A stretch of DNA of 64,000 nucleotides from Bradyrhizobium sp. LLZ17. Lineage in GTDB: Bacteria; Pseudomonadota; Alphaproteobacteria; Rhizobiales; Xanthobacteraceae. The stretch covers positions 6,801,001-6,865,000 of the forward strand of contig NZ_CP165734.1 in assembly GCF_041200145.1 (NCBI RefSeq). Reading direction: 5' to 3'. The notes below the pieces were generated by a model, which saw only the letters and a list, made by a program, of their open reading frames with translations, was not told where the DNA came from and ran no database searches. A program made the translations under genes and the position numbers. This document shows positions 23,959-32,428 of the stretch, piece after piece. The stretch's first letter is position 1, and the number at the start of each line of letters is the position of its first letter.

Positions 23959-25257
23959 ATGCAGATGCCAGTGACCCCGCCTCACTCCGATCTCGAGCAG
24001 CGCGTGCTGTCGCGCATCACGGAGCAGCGCTGGCTCGAGCTGGCATCCGAGTTGATCCGGACCGGCCAGCCGCGCTCCGGCAACCCGCTCGATCCCGACC
24101 TGCCGCCCGCGGAGGAAGAGGCCATCTCCATGCTGGTCGCCGGCAAGCTCGAAGCTATGGGCATGGAGGTCACCAAGCACAGCGCGCAGCCGCATCGGCC
24201 GAATGTGCTCGGCGTCCTCAGGGGACGCGAGGGCGCGCCCTCGCTGATCCTCAACGATCACCTCGACACCTATCCGGTCGCCGAACCCGAGAAATGGCAC
24301 ATGACGGATTTCGATCCGTTCAAGGCCACCCGTCACGGCGACCTGCTTTATGCGCGCGGCACCTCCGATACGCGCGGCAACCTCGCCGCGTCGCTGCTCG
24401 CGGTGCAGGCGCTCGTCGAAGCCGGCGTCAAGCTCAACGGAACCCTGATGTGCTGCTACACCGTCGACGAGGAGCGCAACGGCACCGAAGGCTCCATCTA
24501 CATGCTCGACAAGGTCGGCCTCACGGCGGATTACGAGATCACCGCCGAGCCGACGGCGTGGGGCGACGCGTCCAGCGATTGGGGCATGAACCTCTCGGTC
24601 GCCAATTCGGGCCATTGCCTGATCGAGGTGGCGGTCCAGGGGATCAAGTCGCACATCTGGCGCCCGGACATCAGCGTCAATGCCATCATGGAAGCGGCAA
24701 AGCTGTTGCCGAAGCTGCAGGACATGGCGTTCACGCATGTGCCGAGCAAGTTCATGGGGCACACGCCACCCTGCTGCTCGGTGGTGCGAATCCGCGCTGG
24801 CTTGCCCGGCGAGATGCAGTTCTCGCCCGATGCCTGCACCATGACGCTCGCAGTCGTGGGGATCGTGCCCGGCATGACGCTTGCGAGCGTGATCTCGGAC
24901 ATCGAAGGCCTCGGGCACGAAACATTTGCCGGCCTCAACGATGTGAAGGTCGAAGTCCGCCAGGTCCCGGGATCGCTGTTCGTCAACGCCACCGAGCCGG
25001 TGCCGATCGAGGAAGAGCCTTGCCGCTCCCTGCGCGCGGTCTACCGGCGCCTGATGGGGCGCGAGCCCGGCGTCAATCGCAAGAACGCCTTCAACGACAC
25101 CATCCGCTTTCGCGAGGCCGGCATCAATGCCGTGACCTTCGGCCCCGGTGAGGACGGCTGGGCCGTGGACAACGAGAACATCTCGATCACCAAATCGGTG
25201 ATGGCAACGCGGATCTACGCGCTGACCATCATGCAGATTCTGGGAGTGCGCATATGA
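23959..25257 (+). CDS. M20 family metallopeptidase (ArgE/DapE-like)
   Basis: A 432-residue cytoplasmic zinc hydrolase. Metal and catalytic residues are visible in LNDHLDTYPV (His, Asp), RGTSDTRGNLAASLL (bridging Asp), CYTVDEERNGTEG (catalytic Glu pair) and the C-terminal NAFNDTIRFREAG. The family removes acyl groups from N-acyl amino acids or cuts small peptides. It overlaps the following permease by 4 nt (ATGA), so it most likely processes what the importer brings in. The promoter appears to be sigma-54 dependent. The true substrate is unknown. Confidence 0.88.
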   Translation: MQMPVTPPHSDLEQRVLSRITEQRWLELASELIRTGQPRSGNPLDPDLPPAEEEAISMLVAGKLEAMGMEVTKHSAQPHRPNVLGVLRGREGAPSLILNDHLDTYPVAEPEKWHMTDFDPFKATRHGDLLYARGTSDTRGNLAASLLAVQALVEAGVKLNGTLMCCYTVDEERNGTEGSIYMLDKVGLTADYEITAEPTAWGDASSDWGMNLSVANSGHCLIEVAVQGIKSHIWRPDISVNAIMEAAKLLPKLQDMAFTHVPSKFMGHTPPCCSVVRIRAGLPGEMQFSPDACTMTLAVVGIVPGMTLASVISDIEGLGHETFAGLNDVKVEVRQVPGSLFVNATEPVPIEEEPCRSLRAVYRRLMGREPGVNRKNAFNDTIRFREAGINAVTFGPGEDGWAVDNENISITKSVMATRIYALTIMQILGVRI

Positions 25258-26087
25258 GCGTCGAGGCGAGCCACATGGTCATTCCGATCTCCGCGGATCG
25301 CACCCGACGGGGCAGCCTGCGCCTTCCGAAGATCCCGCGATCCATCCTGCTTTCGGCGCTCACCGTCGCCGTGCTGCTGGCGACATGGACCGTCGTGACG
25401 GAGATGGGCTGGGCCAACGAGCTGTTCCTGCCGAAGCCGCAGGCGGTGTGGGCTGCGTTCGTCAAGACCATGACCAAGGGTTATCAGGGCGCGACGCTGC
25501 TCCAGCATCTCGGTGCGAGCCTGTATCGCATCCTCACGGCTTTCGCGCTGGCCTGCATCGTCGGTATTCCGCTCGGCGTGCTCATGGGCGTGTCGCGCAA
25601 TGCACGTGCGCTGCTCAATCCGCTGATCGAATTCTACCGGCCGCTGCCGCCGCTCGGTCTCTATACGCTGCTGGTGATGTGGCTCGGCATCGGCGAGAGC
25701 TCGAAGCTGTCGCTGCTGTTCCTCGCCGGCCTGCCGGGGATCGTCATCTCGACCATCCAGGCCGTCACCAGCGTCGATCCTGTCTATGTGCGCGCCGCGC
25801 AATCGCTCGGCGCGACCCGTCGCGACCTGCTGTTCCACGTCTATTTGCCGGCGGCGGGACCCTTGATCCTGGCCGGCATGCGCATCTCGCTCGGCTTCAC
25901 CTACACCGTTCTCGTTGCCGCCGAGATCGTCGCGGCATCCGCCGGGATCGGCTGGATGATCTGGGATGCCGCGAAATTCCTGCTGTCCGACGTGGTGATC
26001 ATGGGCCTGATCGTGCTCGGCCTCACTGGCGTTGTACTCGACCTCGCGATGCGCGCCATCGCGAAATTGCTGATGCCGTGGGCCTGA
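25254..26087 (+). CDS. ABC transporter permease, TauC/SsuC-like
   Basis: A 277-residue inner-membrane protein with about six membrane helices and the BPD_transp_1 fold. The EAA loop reads RAAQSLGATRRDLLFHVYLPAAGPLIL near residues 180-205. The sequence NELFLPKPQAVWAAF before the core and RPLPPLGLYTLLVMWLGIGE are typical of the taurine/sulfonate/nitrate group. Start overlaps the M20 stop. The binding-protein gene follows at 28 bp, but no ATP-binding gene is present in the cluster, so the ATPase must be encoded elsewhere or borrowed. Confidence 0.9.
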   Translation: MSVEASHMVIPISADRTRRGSLRLPKIPRSILLSALTVAVLLATWTVVTEMGWANELFLPKPQAVWAAFVKTMTKGYQGATLLQHLGASLYRILTAFALACIVGIPLGVLMGVSRNARALLNPLIEFYRPLPPLGLYTLLVMWLGIGESSKLSLLFLAGLPGIVISTIQAVTSVDPVYVRAAQSLGATRRDLLFHVYLPAAGPLILAGMRISLGFTYTVLVAAEIVAASAGIGWMIWDAAKFLLSDVVIMGLIVLGLTGVVLDLAMRAIAKLLMPWA

Positions 26088-26115
26088 ATTCAATTCTGAT
26101 CGAGGGGAAATCGAT

Positions 26116-27126
26116 ATGATCAAGAGACTTGTTGCCACGCTCGCTGTCACAACGCTGGCGCTTACGGCCATCGCGCGTGCCGAGGACAAGCCGACCAAAG
26201 TGACTGTCGGCTATCTCAACCTGGTGAACGCCCAGCTCGTAACGAAACATCTCGGGCTGCTCGCCAAGGAGATGCCGGGTATCGATATCAAATACGTCAA
26301 GATCGGCGGCGGCGGCGACATGCTACGCGCGATCGCCGGCAACGACCTCGACTTCGGCGGCCTCGGCAATCCGCCGACCGCGATCGGCACGACCAGGGCT
26401 CTGCCGATCAAGGGCATTCTCGTCATCAACATGCTCGACTATGTCGAGGCAATGGTGGTTCGCACCGACAAGAACATCACGTCGCTAAAGGACCTCAAGG
26501 GCAAGACGGTCGCGGCCCCGTTCGGCTCGACCACGCATTATCTGCTGCTTCAGGCGCTGAAGGACGAGGGCGTCGATCCCACCTCGCTGAAGATCCTGGA
26601 CCTCGCGCCGTCGGACATCGCGGCGGCCTGGCTGCGCGGCGACATCGATGCCGCCTGGTTCTGGGAGCCCAATCTCGACAAGGCCGTGAAGAACGGCGGA
26701 AAGATCCTCGTGACCTCGGGTGAGATGGCAAAGCGCGGGTACCCGACCTGGGACATCGGCGTGGTGATGAACGCGTTCGCGGAGAAATATCCGTCTTACG
26801 TCGAGAAGTTCGTCAAGGCCGAGTGCGAAGGCATCGATTTCTGGCTGAAAAACCCGGAGAAGACGGCCGAAATCATCGCCGAAGAACTGTCGCTGCCGTT
26901 GCCGGATGCGACCCGGATGATGAACGGCACCGGGATGGTCCCCTGCAGCAAGCAGCTCACGGAGGAGTATCTCGGCACGTCGGCGAAGAAGGGCAAGTTC
27001 GTCGAGACGCTGCTGTCGACCGCCGACTTCCTGGTCAAGCAGGAACGCCTGCCGAAACTGCTGCCGCGCACCGACTTCGAAACCTTCATCCAGCCCGCCT
27101 ATCTCGAAAAGGTGGTCGGCCACTGA
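26116..27126 (+). CDS. ABC transporter substrate-binding protein, TauA-like
   Basis: A 336-residue periplasmic protein, signal peptide cut near ARA-E (residue 22), of the NMT1/TauA group. The mature chain starts KVTVGYLNLVNAQLVTK; LKDLKGKTVAAPFGSTTHYLL and LAPSDIAAAWLRGDIDAAWFWEP are the ligand-loop motifs of taurine and glycine-betaine-type binders. AGGGGAAATC precedes the ATG. It delivers its ligand to the permease encoded just upstream. Taurine, another sulfonate or an acylated amine are all possible; the M20 partner leans towards an N-acylated compound. Confidence 0.88.
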   Translation: MIKRLVATLAVTTLALTAIARAEDKPTKVTVGYLNLVNAQLVTKHLGLLAKEMPGIDIKYVKIGGGGDMLRAIAGNDLDFGGLGNPPTAIGTTRALPIKGILVINMLDYVEAMVVRTDKNITSLKDLKGKTVAAPFGSTTHYLLLQALKDEGVDPTSLKILDLAPSDIAAAWLRGDIDAAWFWEPNLDKAVKNGGKILVTSGEMAKRGYPTWDIGVVMNAFAEKYPSYVEKFVKAECEGIDFWLKNPEKTAEIIAEELSLPLPDATRMMNGTGMVPCSKQLTEEYLGTSAKKGKFVETLLSTADFLVKQERLPKLLPRTDFETFIQPAYLEKVVGH

Positions 27127-27237
27127 CGAGTTGGACGCGATCATGGGGTGGCAGCCCGTCCTGAGTATGTGCGCTGCGTTGCAATCCGACCGGAGACCTC
27201 CTAGCCTTCGAGGCAGTCACTCGAAGGGAGAGCGATT

Positions 27238-27966
27238 GTGGGGCGCAGTGATGCGCATGAGGTGGTCGATGCTCTTGAGCCGTGCGCCGAGCTGCGAACG
27301 GCCGGGACTGGACGTTATGTGCTGAAGGCCCTGGACAAGCCCGATCTCGATCTGGTGATGCGGACCGGCCGTCTCGCGACCTATCAGAACCGCGAATATC
27401 TGTTGCGCGAAGGCGCGCCGGCGGACGGCATCCACATCATCCTGAGCGGAATCGTCGAGAGCACACATGCAGGCACGCAAGGCCGCGAACTGATGCTGTC
27501 GACCTGGGAGGCCGGCGACTTCGTCGGCGCTCCCTATATTCTCGGCGATCACCGCCATAGCTGGTCGGCACGCGCGCTCGGCCGGGTCGAGGCGCTGCAT
27601 CTCGACCAGGACGCGGTCCGCCGGCTGATCGCGCAATCGCCTTCATTCGCGGTGGCGCTGATCGAGTGCCTCGGCTTCAAAGGTGAGACCTATTCGATGC
27701 TGGCGCAGACGCTGGCGGGCCAGAAAGCGGCCGAACGGCTGGTGCTGCTTCTGGTCAAGCTGTGCGAGAACGCCGCCCAGGACGAGCACGGCCCGATCTC
27801 GCTCGGCCGCATCACGCAAGCCAATCTCGCGCGCATGATCGGTGCGACCCGCCAGTCGATCAGCCTGATCCTCAATCGTCTCCAGGACGATGGCATCATC
27901 TCGACCGGTCCGACCAAGATGGTCGTCAACGATCTCGCCGCGCTGCGCAAGCAGGTGACCGAGTAG
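27238..27966 (+). CDS. Crp/Fnr family transcriptional regulator
   Basis: A 242-residue regulator with a cyclic-nucleotide-type beta-barrel (about residues 35-140, with LREGAPADGIHIILSGIVES) and a C-terminal winged helix whose recognition region is QANLARMIGATRQSISLILNRLQDDGII. It lacks the N-terminal Cys cluster of FNR, so oxygen sensing by iron-sulfur is unlikely. The GTG start at 27238 has GAAGGGAG seven bases upstream. It follows the importer operon by 111 bp and may control it. Confidence 0.88.
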   Translation: MGRSDAHEVVDALEPCAELRTAGTGRYVLKALDKPDLDLVMRTGRLATYQNREYLLREGAPADGIHIILSGIVESTHAGTQGRELMLSTWEAGDFVGAPYILGDHRHSWSARALGRVEALHLDQDAVRRLIAQSPSFAVALIECLGFKGETYSMLAQTLAGQKAAERLVLLLVKLCENAAQDEHGPISLGRITQANLARMIGATRQSISLILNRLQDDGIISTGPTKMVVNDLAALRKQVTE

Positions 27967-27972
27967 GCAAGT

Positions 27973-28608
27973 TCATTTCGCCCGATAGGCCGCCAGAAAC
28001 ATCCGCGTCGCGCTGTCGACGACTTCGGCGATGCGTTCTTCCGACGGCAGCGGTGCGGCCTGGAAGACGAAGGGGAGAAACAGCGAGGCCTTGGACAGTT
28101 CCATGAACTGCGAGGCGGCAAGATCGCAATCGTCGATCTTGAGATCGCCGGAGGCGACATGGGCCTTGAGATAGTCGGACAGTCGGTTGATGGTCTTGTC
28201 CAGCACGCGCAAGTAATAGCGGCGGCCGACATCGGGCATGCGCTCGGCGATCGCCATCACGGTGCGGATCGCCGATCCGCCGCCGGGCCGGCAGAGCAAA
28301 TGGATGTAAGCCTGGCCGAAATCCTTCAGCGTGGTCTCGGCATCGCGGGCTGGGTCGAAATTGAACACGACCTGCCCGTGCTGGAGCGCTTCCTGCTCGA
28401 GGATGGCTTCGAACAGCGCCGACTTGTCGGCGAAGTAGACGTAGAGCGTGCCCTTGGAGACGGCGGCGGCGCGCGCGATCTCGCCCATGCTGGCGCCATC
28501 GAAGCCGAGATCCATGAACACCTTGCGGGCACCGTCCAGGATCTGGCGGCGCTTGGAGCTGTCCTCCTCCGGGACGAGGTCCCGATGTTCGCGGCTGGTG
28601 ACAACCAT
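27973..28608 (-). CDS. TetR/AcrR family repressor of the adjacent efflux pump
   Basis: A regulator with an N-terminal HTH (RRQILDGARKVFMDLGFDGASM, EIARAAAVSKGTLYVYFADKSALFEAIL) and a C-terminal ligand domain of the TetR_C type. The frame is open to ATG 28698, but the minus-strand promoter (TTGACC, then TATAGA immediately before that ATG) would begin transcripts at or inside it, so I place the start at 28608 (MVVTSREH), giving 211 residues. If the longer start is used the protein is 241 residues. The perfect operator at 28707 sits between it and the divergent pump genes. Confidence 0.85.
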   Translation of the reverse strand: MVVTSREHRDLVPEEDSSKRRQILDGARKVFMDLGFDGASMGEIARAAAVSKGTLYVYFADKSALFEAILEQEALQHGQVVFNFDPARDAETTLKDFGQAYIHLLCRPGGGSAIRTVMAIAERMPDVGRRYYLRVLDKTINRLSDYLKAHVASGDLKIDDCDLAASQFMELSKASLFLPFVFQAAPLPSEERIAEVVDSATRMFLAAYRAK

Positions 28609-28706
28609 TGGTTCAGCGTCTCGAAAGGTTTTTGGGTCGGGTCCAGGGCCTTGAAACCCGAACAAAGGATTCGGCCCTGTAGGGTTCGTCCCGGACATTA
28701 TCTATA

Positions 28707-28727
28707 TTGACCGAACCGTTCGGTCAA
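28707..28727. promoter_or_regulatory. TetR operator over divergent promoters
   Basis: A perfect inverted repeat with arms TTGACCGAAC (28707-28716) and GTTCGGTCAA (28718-28727) around one central C. On the plus strand TTGACC, 18 bases and TATTTG can serve as the pump promoter; on the minus strand TTGACC is followed by TATAGA. Binding of the repressor would block both. Confidence 0.78.
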
Positions 28728-28804
28728 TGGTATTTGGGATGGGCGAGGGGGACCCGGCTGCATGACGGCCCTCCCTGTTCGTGCTCTTTATTGGGGAGGC
28801 CGTG

Positions 28805-30115
28805 ATGGCCGTATCGAGAGATCAGGCTGCGCGCGTCCTCCGTCAGGAAGCGGTGGAGACGGCGGCGGAGCAGGCGGGCAGCGAAGCTGGGACCGAGAAA
28901 CCGGCCCCGCCTGCCGAGCAGTTGCGCTCTCATGTGGCCGAAGAGACCAAGCGCCGCACCAGCGAAGCGCCGGAGAAGCCCGTGACCGACAAGCCGGCCC
29001 CGACTGCTGCTGCGGGTGCTCCCAAATCCGGCAAACGCAAATTCGTCATGATGGGCATCGGCCTCGTGCTGGCGCTCGCGGCGGCGAGCTATGCCGGTTA
29101 CTACACGCTGGTCGGACGCTTCTTCGTCTCGACCGACGACGCCTATGTCCGCGCCAACAACACCATGCTGGGCGCGCGCGTGGCTGGCCATATCTCCACG
29201 ATCCTGGCGACCGACAACAAGCTGGTGCATGCCGGCGACACCATCCTGCGCATTGACGACGGCGACTACAAGATCGCGGTCGACGCCGCGGCGGCCAGGA
29301 TAGCGACCCAGCAGGCCACCATCGACCGGATCGGTCGGCAGATCGCGGCGCTCGACAGCCAGGTCGTGCAGGCCAAGGCGCAATTCGTCTCGGCAGAAGC
29401 GGGCCTCAAGCGCGCCGATCTCGACTATGAGCGCCAGCAGGCGCTGAGCAGCAAGGGCTTTGCCTCGCGCGCCACGTTCGAAACCTCGGAAGCCGGACGC
29501 GATCAGGGCGCCGCCGCGGTCAAGGCCGCGCAGGCCGCCTACGACGTCTCGGTCAGCAATGTCGACGTCGCCAAGGCGCAGCAGGCCGAAGCGCAGGCGC
29601 AGCTCGCCGAGCTCAAGACCACGCTCGCCAAGGCCGAGCGCGACCTCTCCTTCACCGCGGTACGCGCGCCGGTCGACGGCATCTTCTCCAACCGTCTGGT
29701 CAGCGCGGGCGACTTCATCGCCGTCGGCCAGCGGCTCGGCAATGTCGTACCGCTCGACGACGTTTATATCGACGCCAATTTCAAGGAAACTCAGCTCAAG
29801 CGCATCCGCCCCGGGCAGCCGGTGACGATCAAGGTCGATGCCTACGGCATGCGCAAGTTCTCCGGCGTCGTCGACAGCATCGCGGCGGGCGCGGGCTCGG
29901 TGTTCACGCTGCTGCCGCCGGACAACGCCACCGGCAACTTCACCAAGATCGTGCAGCGCGTGCCGGTCCGCATCCGCGTGCCCAAGTCGGTCGCAAGGCA
30001 GAACCTGCTGCGCGCCGGCATGTCGGTCTATGCGAGCGTCGACACCAACAAGGGTGCCGCCGACGCCGACAGCGAGATCGATCTCGACGATCCCACCATG
30101 ATCCATCCGCAGTAG
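28805..30115 (+). CDS. HlyD/EmrA family periplasmic adaptor
   Basis: A 436-residue membrane-fusion protein. After a cytoplasmic Ala/Pro-rich tail, one membrane segment lies at about residues 75-97. The periplasmic part has a lipoyl half (YVRANNTMLGARVAGHISTI), a helical hairpin rich in Ala/Gln, and a beta-barrel (VRAPVDGIFSNRLVSAGDFI and the VYIDANFKETQL motif typical of EmrA). The ATG at 28805 is preceded by GGGGAGG. It links the DHA2 pump downstream to an outer-membrane channel and is under TetR control. Confidence 0.9.
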   Translation: MAVSRDQAARVLRQEAVETAAEQAGSEAGTEKPAPPAEQLRSHVAEETKRRTSEAPEKPVTDKPAPTAAAGAPKSGKRKFVMMGIGLVLALAAASYAGYYTLVGRFFVSTDDAYVRANNTMLGARVAGHISTILATDNKLVHAGDTILRIDDGDYKIAVDAAAARIATQQATIDRIGRQIAALDSQVVQAKAQFVSAEAGLKRADLDYERQQALSSKGFASRATFETSEAGRDQGAAAVKAAQAAYDVSVSNVDVAKAQQAEAQAQLAELKTTLAKAERDLSFTAVRAPVDGIFSNRLVSAGDFIAVGQRLGNVVPLDDVYIDANFKETQLKRIRPGQPVTIKVDAYGMRKFSGVVDSIAAGAGSVFTLLPPDNATGNFTKIVQRVPVRIRVPKSVARQNLLRAGMSVYASVDTNKGAADADSEIDLDDPTMIHPQ

Positions 30116-30160
30116 GATTGCTGCAATGAGGTCATACGCACTCTTGCTCCAGGCGCAGGT

Positions 30161-30292
30161 GCGCTCCCTCTCCCGCTTGCGGGAGAGGGCTGGGGAGAGG
30201 GTGTCTCCTCCAGGGAGACTCTCCAGGAGGATAGAGCCCTCACCTGACGCGCTCTTTGAGCGCGCCGACCTCTCCCGCAAGCGGGAGAGGTG
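30161..30292. repeat. Palindromic element, family E, copy 2
   Basis: CTCTCCCGCTTGCGGGAGAGG at the left and CTCTCCCGCAAGCGGGAGAGG at the right, with TCTCCTCCAGGGAGA and GCGCTCTTTGAGCGC hairpins between. It separates the adaptor gene from the pump gene inside one predicted transcript. Confidence 0.8.
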
Positions 30293-30329
30293 CACCGACC
30301 CCGCGGCTTGCAGCGATCAGAGCTGACAG

Positions 30330-31916
30330 ATGGCAACCGCCACGACTGCTTCACCTGCCATGATGGCGGCCGACGTTTCGGAGCGCATCGCGCCGAAGCG
30401 GCTGATCGCGTTCATCGTCATGGTGTTCGGGATGTTCATGTCGATCCTGGACATTCAAATCGTCTCGGCGTCCTTGAGCGAGATTCAGGCCGGCCTGTCG
30501 GCAAGCTCGAGCGAAGTCTCCTGGGTCCAGACCGCCTATCTGATTGCCGAAGTGATCGCGATCCCGCTATCGGGATTCCTGTCGCGCGCCTTCGGCACGC
30601 GGCTGCTGTTCGCGATCTCGGCGGCCGGATTCACCCTGTCGAGCCTCGCCTGCGGTTTTGCCACCACGATCGAGGAGATGATCCTCTGGCGCGCGCTCCA
30701 GGGTTTTCTCGGCGCCGGCATGATCCCGACGGTGTTCGCCTCCGCCTATACAGTTTTCCCGCGTTCGAAATTCCACATCGTTGGTCCCATCATCGGTCTG
30801 GTCGCGACGCTGGCGCCGACGATCGGACCGACGGTCGGCGGCTACATCACCGATCTGATGTCGTGGAATTGGCTGTTCTTCATCAACGTCGTGCCCGGCA
30901 TCGGCATCACCCTCGGCGTGCTGGCACTGGTCGATTTCGACGAGCCGCATTTCGAGCTGCTCGACCGCTTCGACTGGTGGGGTCTGATGTTCATGGCCGG
31001 CTTTCTCGGCACGCTGGAATATGTGCTGGAGGAAGGTCCGCAATATGAATGGCTGCAGGACACGACCGTGGCGATCTGCGCGTGGATCTGCCTCGTCTGC
31101 GCAATTGCCTTCTTCGTGCGCGTCTTCACCGCCGCCGAGCCGATCGTCAATCTGCGCACCTTCACCGACCGCAATTTCGCCGTCGGCTCGACGCTGCAAT
31201 TCTGCATCGGCATCGGCCTCTACGGCCTGACCTACATCTACCCGCGCTATCTCGCCGAGGTGCGCGGCTACAGCGCGCTGATGATCGGCGACACCTTGTT
31301 CGTGTCGGGCATCACCATGTTCCTTGTCGCGCCGCTGGTCGGCCGGCTGATGGCGAGCGTCGACATGCGCTACATGATCGCGTTCGGCCTGGTCGTGTTC
31401 GCGCTCGGCTCCTATCAGATGACCTGGATCACGCGCGACTACGACTTCTACGAGCTGCTCGTGCCGCAGATCCTGCGCGGCATCGGCATGATGTTCGCGA
31501 TGGTGCCGACCAACAACATCGCGCTGGGCACGCTGGCGCCGGAACGGGTGAAGAACGCGAGCGGCCTGTTCAACCTGATGCGCAATCTCGGCGGCGCGGT
31601 CGGGCTCGCCGTCATCAACACCGTGCTCAACGACCGCACCGACCTCCACATCGCCCGCCTCCAGGACCGCGTGACCTGGGGCAACACGACCGCGACCGAA
31701 ACGCTGAACATGTTCATGCAGAAATTCCAGGGGCTCGGCGACTCCTCGCTGATGGCGATGAAGCAGCTCAGCCAGATCGTGCACCGGCAGGCCGTGGTGA
31801 TGAGCTTCGGCGACGCCTTCTTCATCCTGACGCTGTTCTATCTCGGCCTCAGCCTGCTGGTCACGTTGCTGAACAAGCCGGCCTCGCCGTTCGGCGCCGG
31901 CGGTGACGCGCACTGA
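30330..31916 (+). CDS. DHA2 family multidrug efflux pump (EmrB-like)
   Basis: A 528-residue major-facilitator pump with about 14 membrane helices. Features include FMSILDIQIVSASLSEIQ (motif D1 region), WVQTAYLIAEVIAIPLSGFLSRAFGTR with motif A, RALQGFLGAGMIPTVF and the motif C-like IGPTVGGYITDLMSWNW. It exports hydrophobic compounds by proton exchange, working with the adaptor encoded upstream. A family E repeat lies between the two genes, so they probably share a transcript from the TetR-controlled promoter. Substrate unknown. Confidence 0.92.
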   Translation: MATATTASPAMMAADVSERIAPKRLIAFIVMVFGMFMSILDIQIVSASLSEIQAGLSASSSEVSWVQTAYLIAEVIAIPLSGFLSRAFGTRLLFAISAAGFTLSSLACGFATTIEEMILWRALQGFLGAGMIPTVFASAYTVFPRSKFHIVGPIIGLVATLAPTIGPTVGGYITDLMSWNWLFFINVVPGIGITLGVLALVDFDEPHFELLDRFDWWGLMFMAGFLGTLEYVLEEGPQYEWLQDTTVAICAWICLVCAIAFFVRVFTAAEPIVNLRTFTDRNFAVGSTLQFCIGIGLYGLTYIYPRYLAEVRGYSALMIGDTLFVSGITMFLVAPLVGRLMASVDMRYMIAFGLVVFALGSYQMTWITRDYDFYELLVPQILRGIGMMFAMVPTNNIALGTLAPERVKNASGLFNLMRNLGGAVGLAVINTVLNDRTDLHIARLQDRVTWGNTTATETLNMFMQKFQGLGDSSLMAMKQLSQIVHRQAVVMSFGDAFFILTLFYLGLSLLVTLLNKPASPFGAGGDAH

Positions 31917-32201
31917 CGCTACGCAAATGGGACGAGCCATACACTCGGTGTCATCGCCCGGCTTGACCGGGCGATCCAGTATTCCAGAGACATCAGTAGC
32001 TTAAGGAGAAGCCGCGGCGTACTGGATGCCCCGGTCAAGCCGGGGCATGACAGCGCAGAATGGGGGAGCGGCGGTTGCACACCACGGCATCCCGCATCAA
32101 ATTGCAACACTCGCGCGCAATCTCGCGCGGGCCCCGTTGCAAATCGCGGACGACACATCTATAAAGCGCGCCTCATTCATTGAAACCGGGGAGGGATTTG
32201 C
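31917..32201. other. Gene-free interval before the leader ORF
   Basis: Contains a family B element (31950-32052) and AT-richer sequence at 32130-32180 that may hold the promoter of the ABC exporter unit. No credible protein gene is seen. Confidence 0.55.
31950..32052. repeat. Palindromic element, family B, full copy
   Basis: GTCATCGCCCGGCTTGACCG opens and CCGGTCAAGCCGGGGCATGA closes the element, with internal GATCCAGTA and TACTGGATG arms and GAAGCCGCGGCG near the middle. The copy at 52059 shares the internal segments. Confidence 0.82.
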
Positions 32202-32276
32202 ATGATTTCGTCGCATTCGCAGATCGTACGCCCGCGCTCGATGATGTTCTGGCTCGGTATGTGCTCGGCCCTGTAG
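32202..32276 (+). CDS. 24-residue possible leader peptide before the ABC exporter
   Basis: ATG 32202 is preceded by GGGGAGGG at about -8, the best ribosome site in this interval. The frame codes MISSHSQIVRPRS then MMFWLGMCSAL and stops at TAG 32276. It is followed by about 150 bp of untranslated sequence with GGGCCCCAGGGTCCC before the exporter gene. Position and codon content fit a regulatory leader ORF, but this is inference; it could also be a small protein in its own right. Confidence 0.45.
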   Translation: MISSHSQIVRPRSMMFWLGMCSAL

Positions 32277-32428
32277 AGGCCCTTTCCGCCAGTTTCGATT
32301 GGGCCCCAGGGTCCCGATCTCTCCGCTTCCCAAGTCCAAGTCAAAGTTGAATGACGCCGTTTCGGCCCTCGCGGCCGGGCTGCGTCCATCGATGGAGCCG
32401 GCCCGCGCCAGAGCGGCCGGATGATGCC

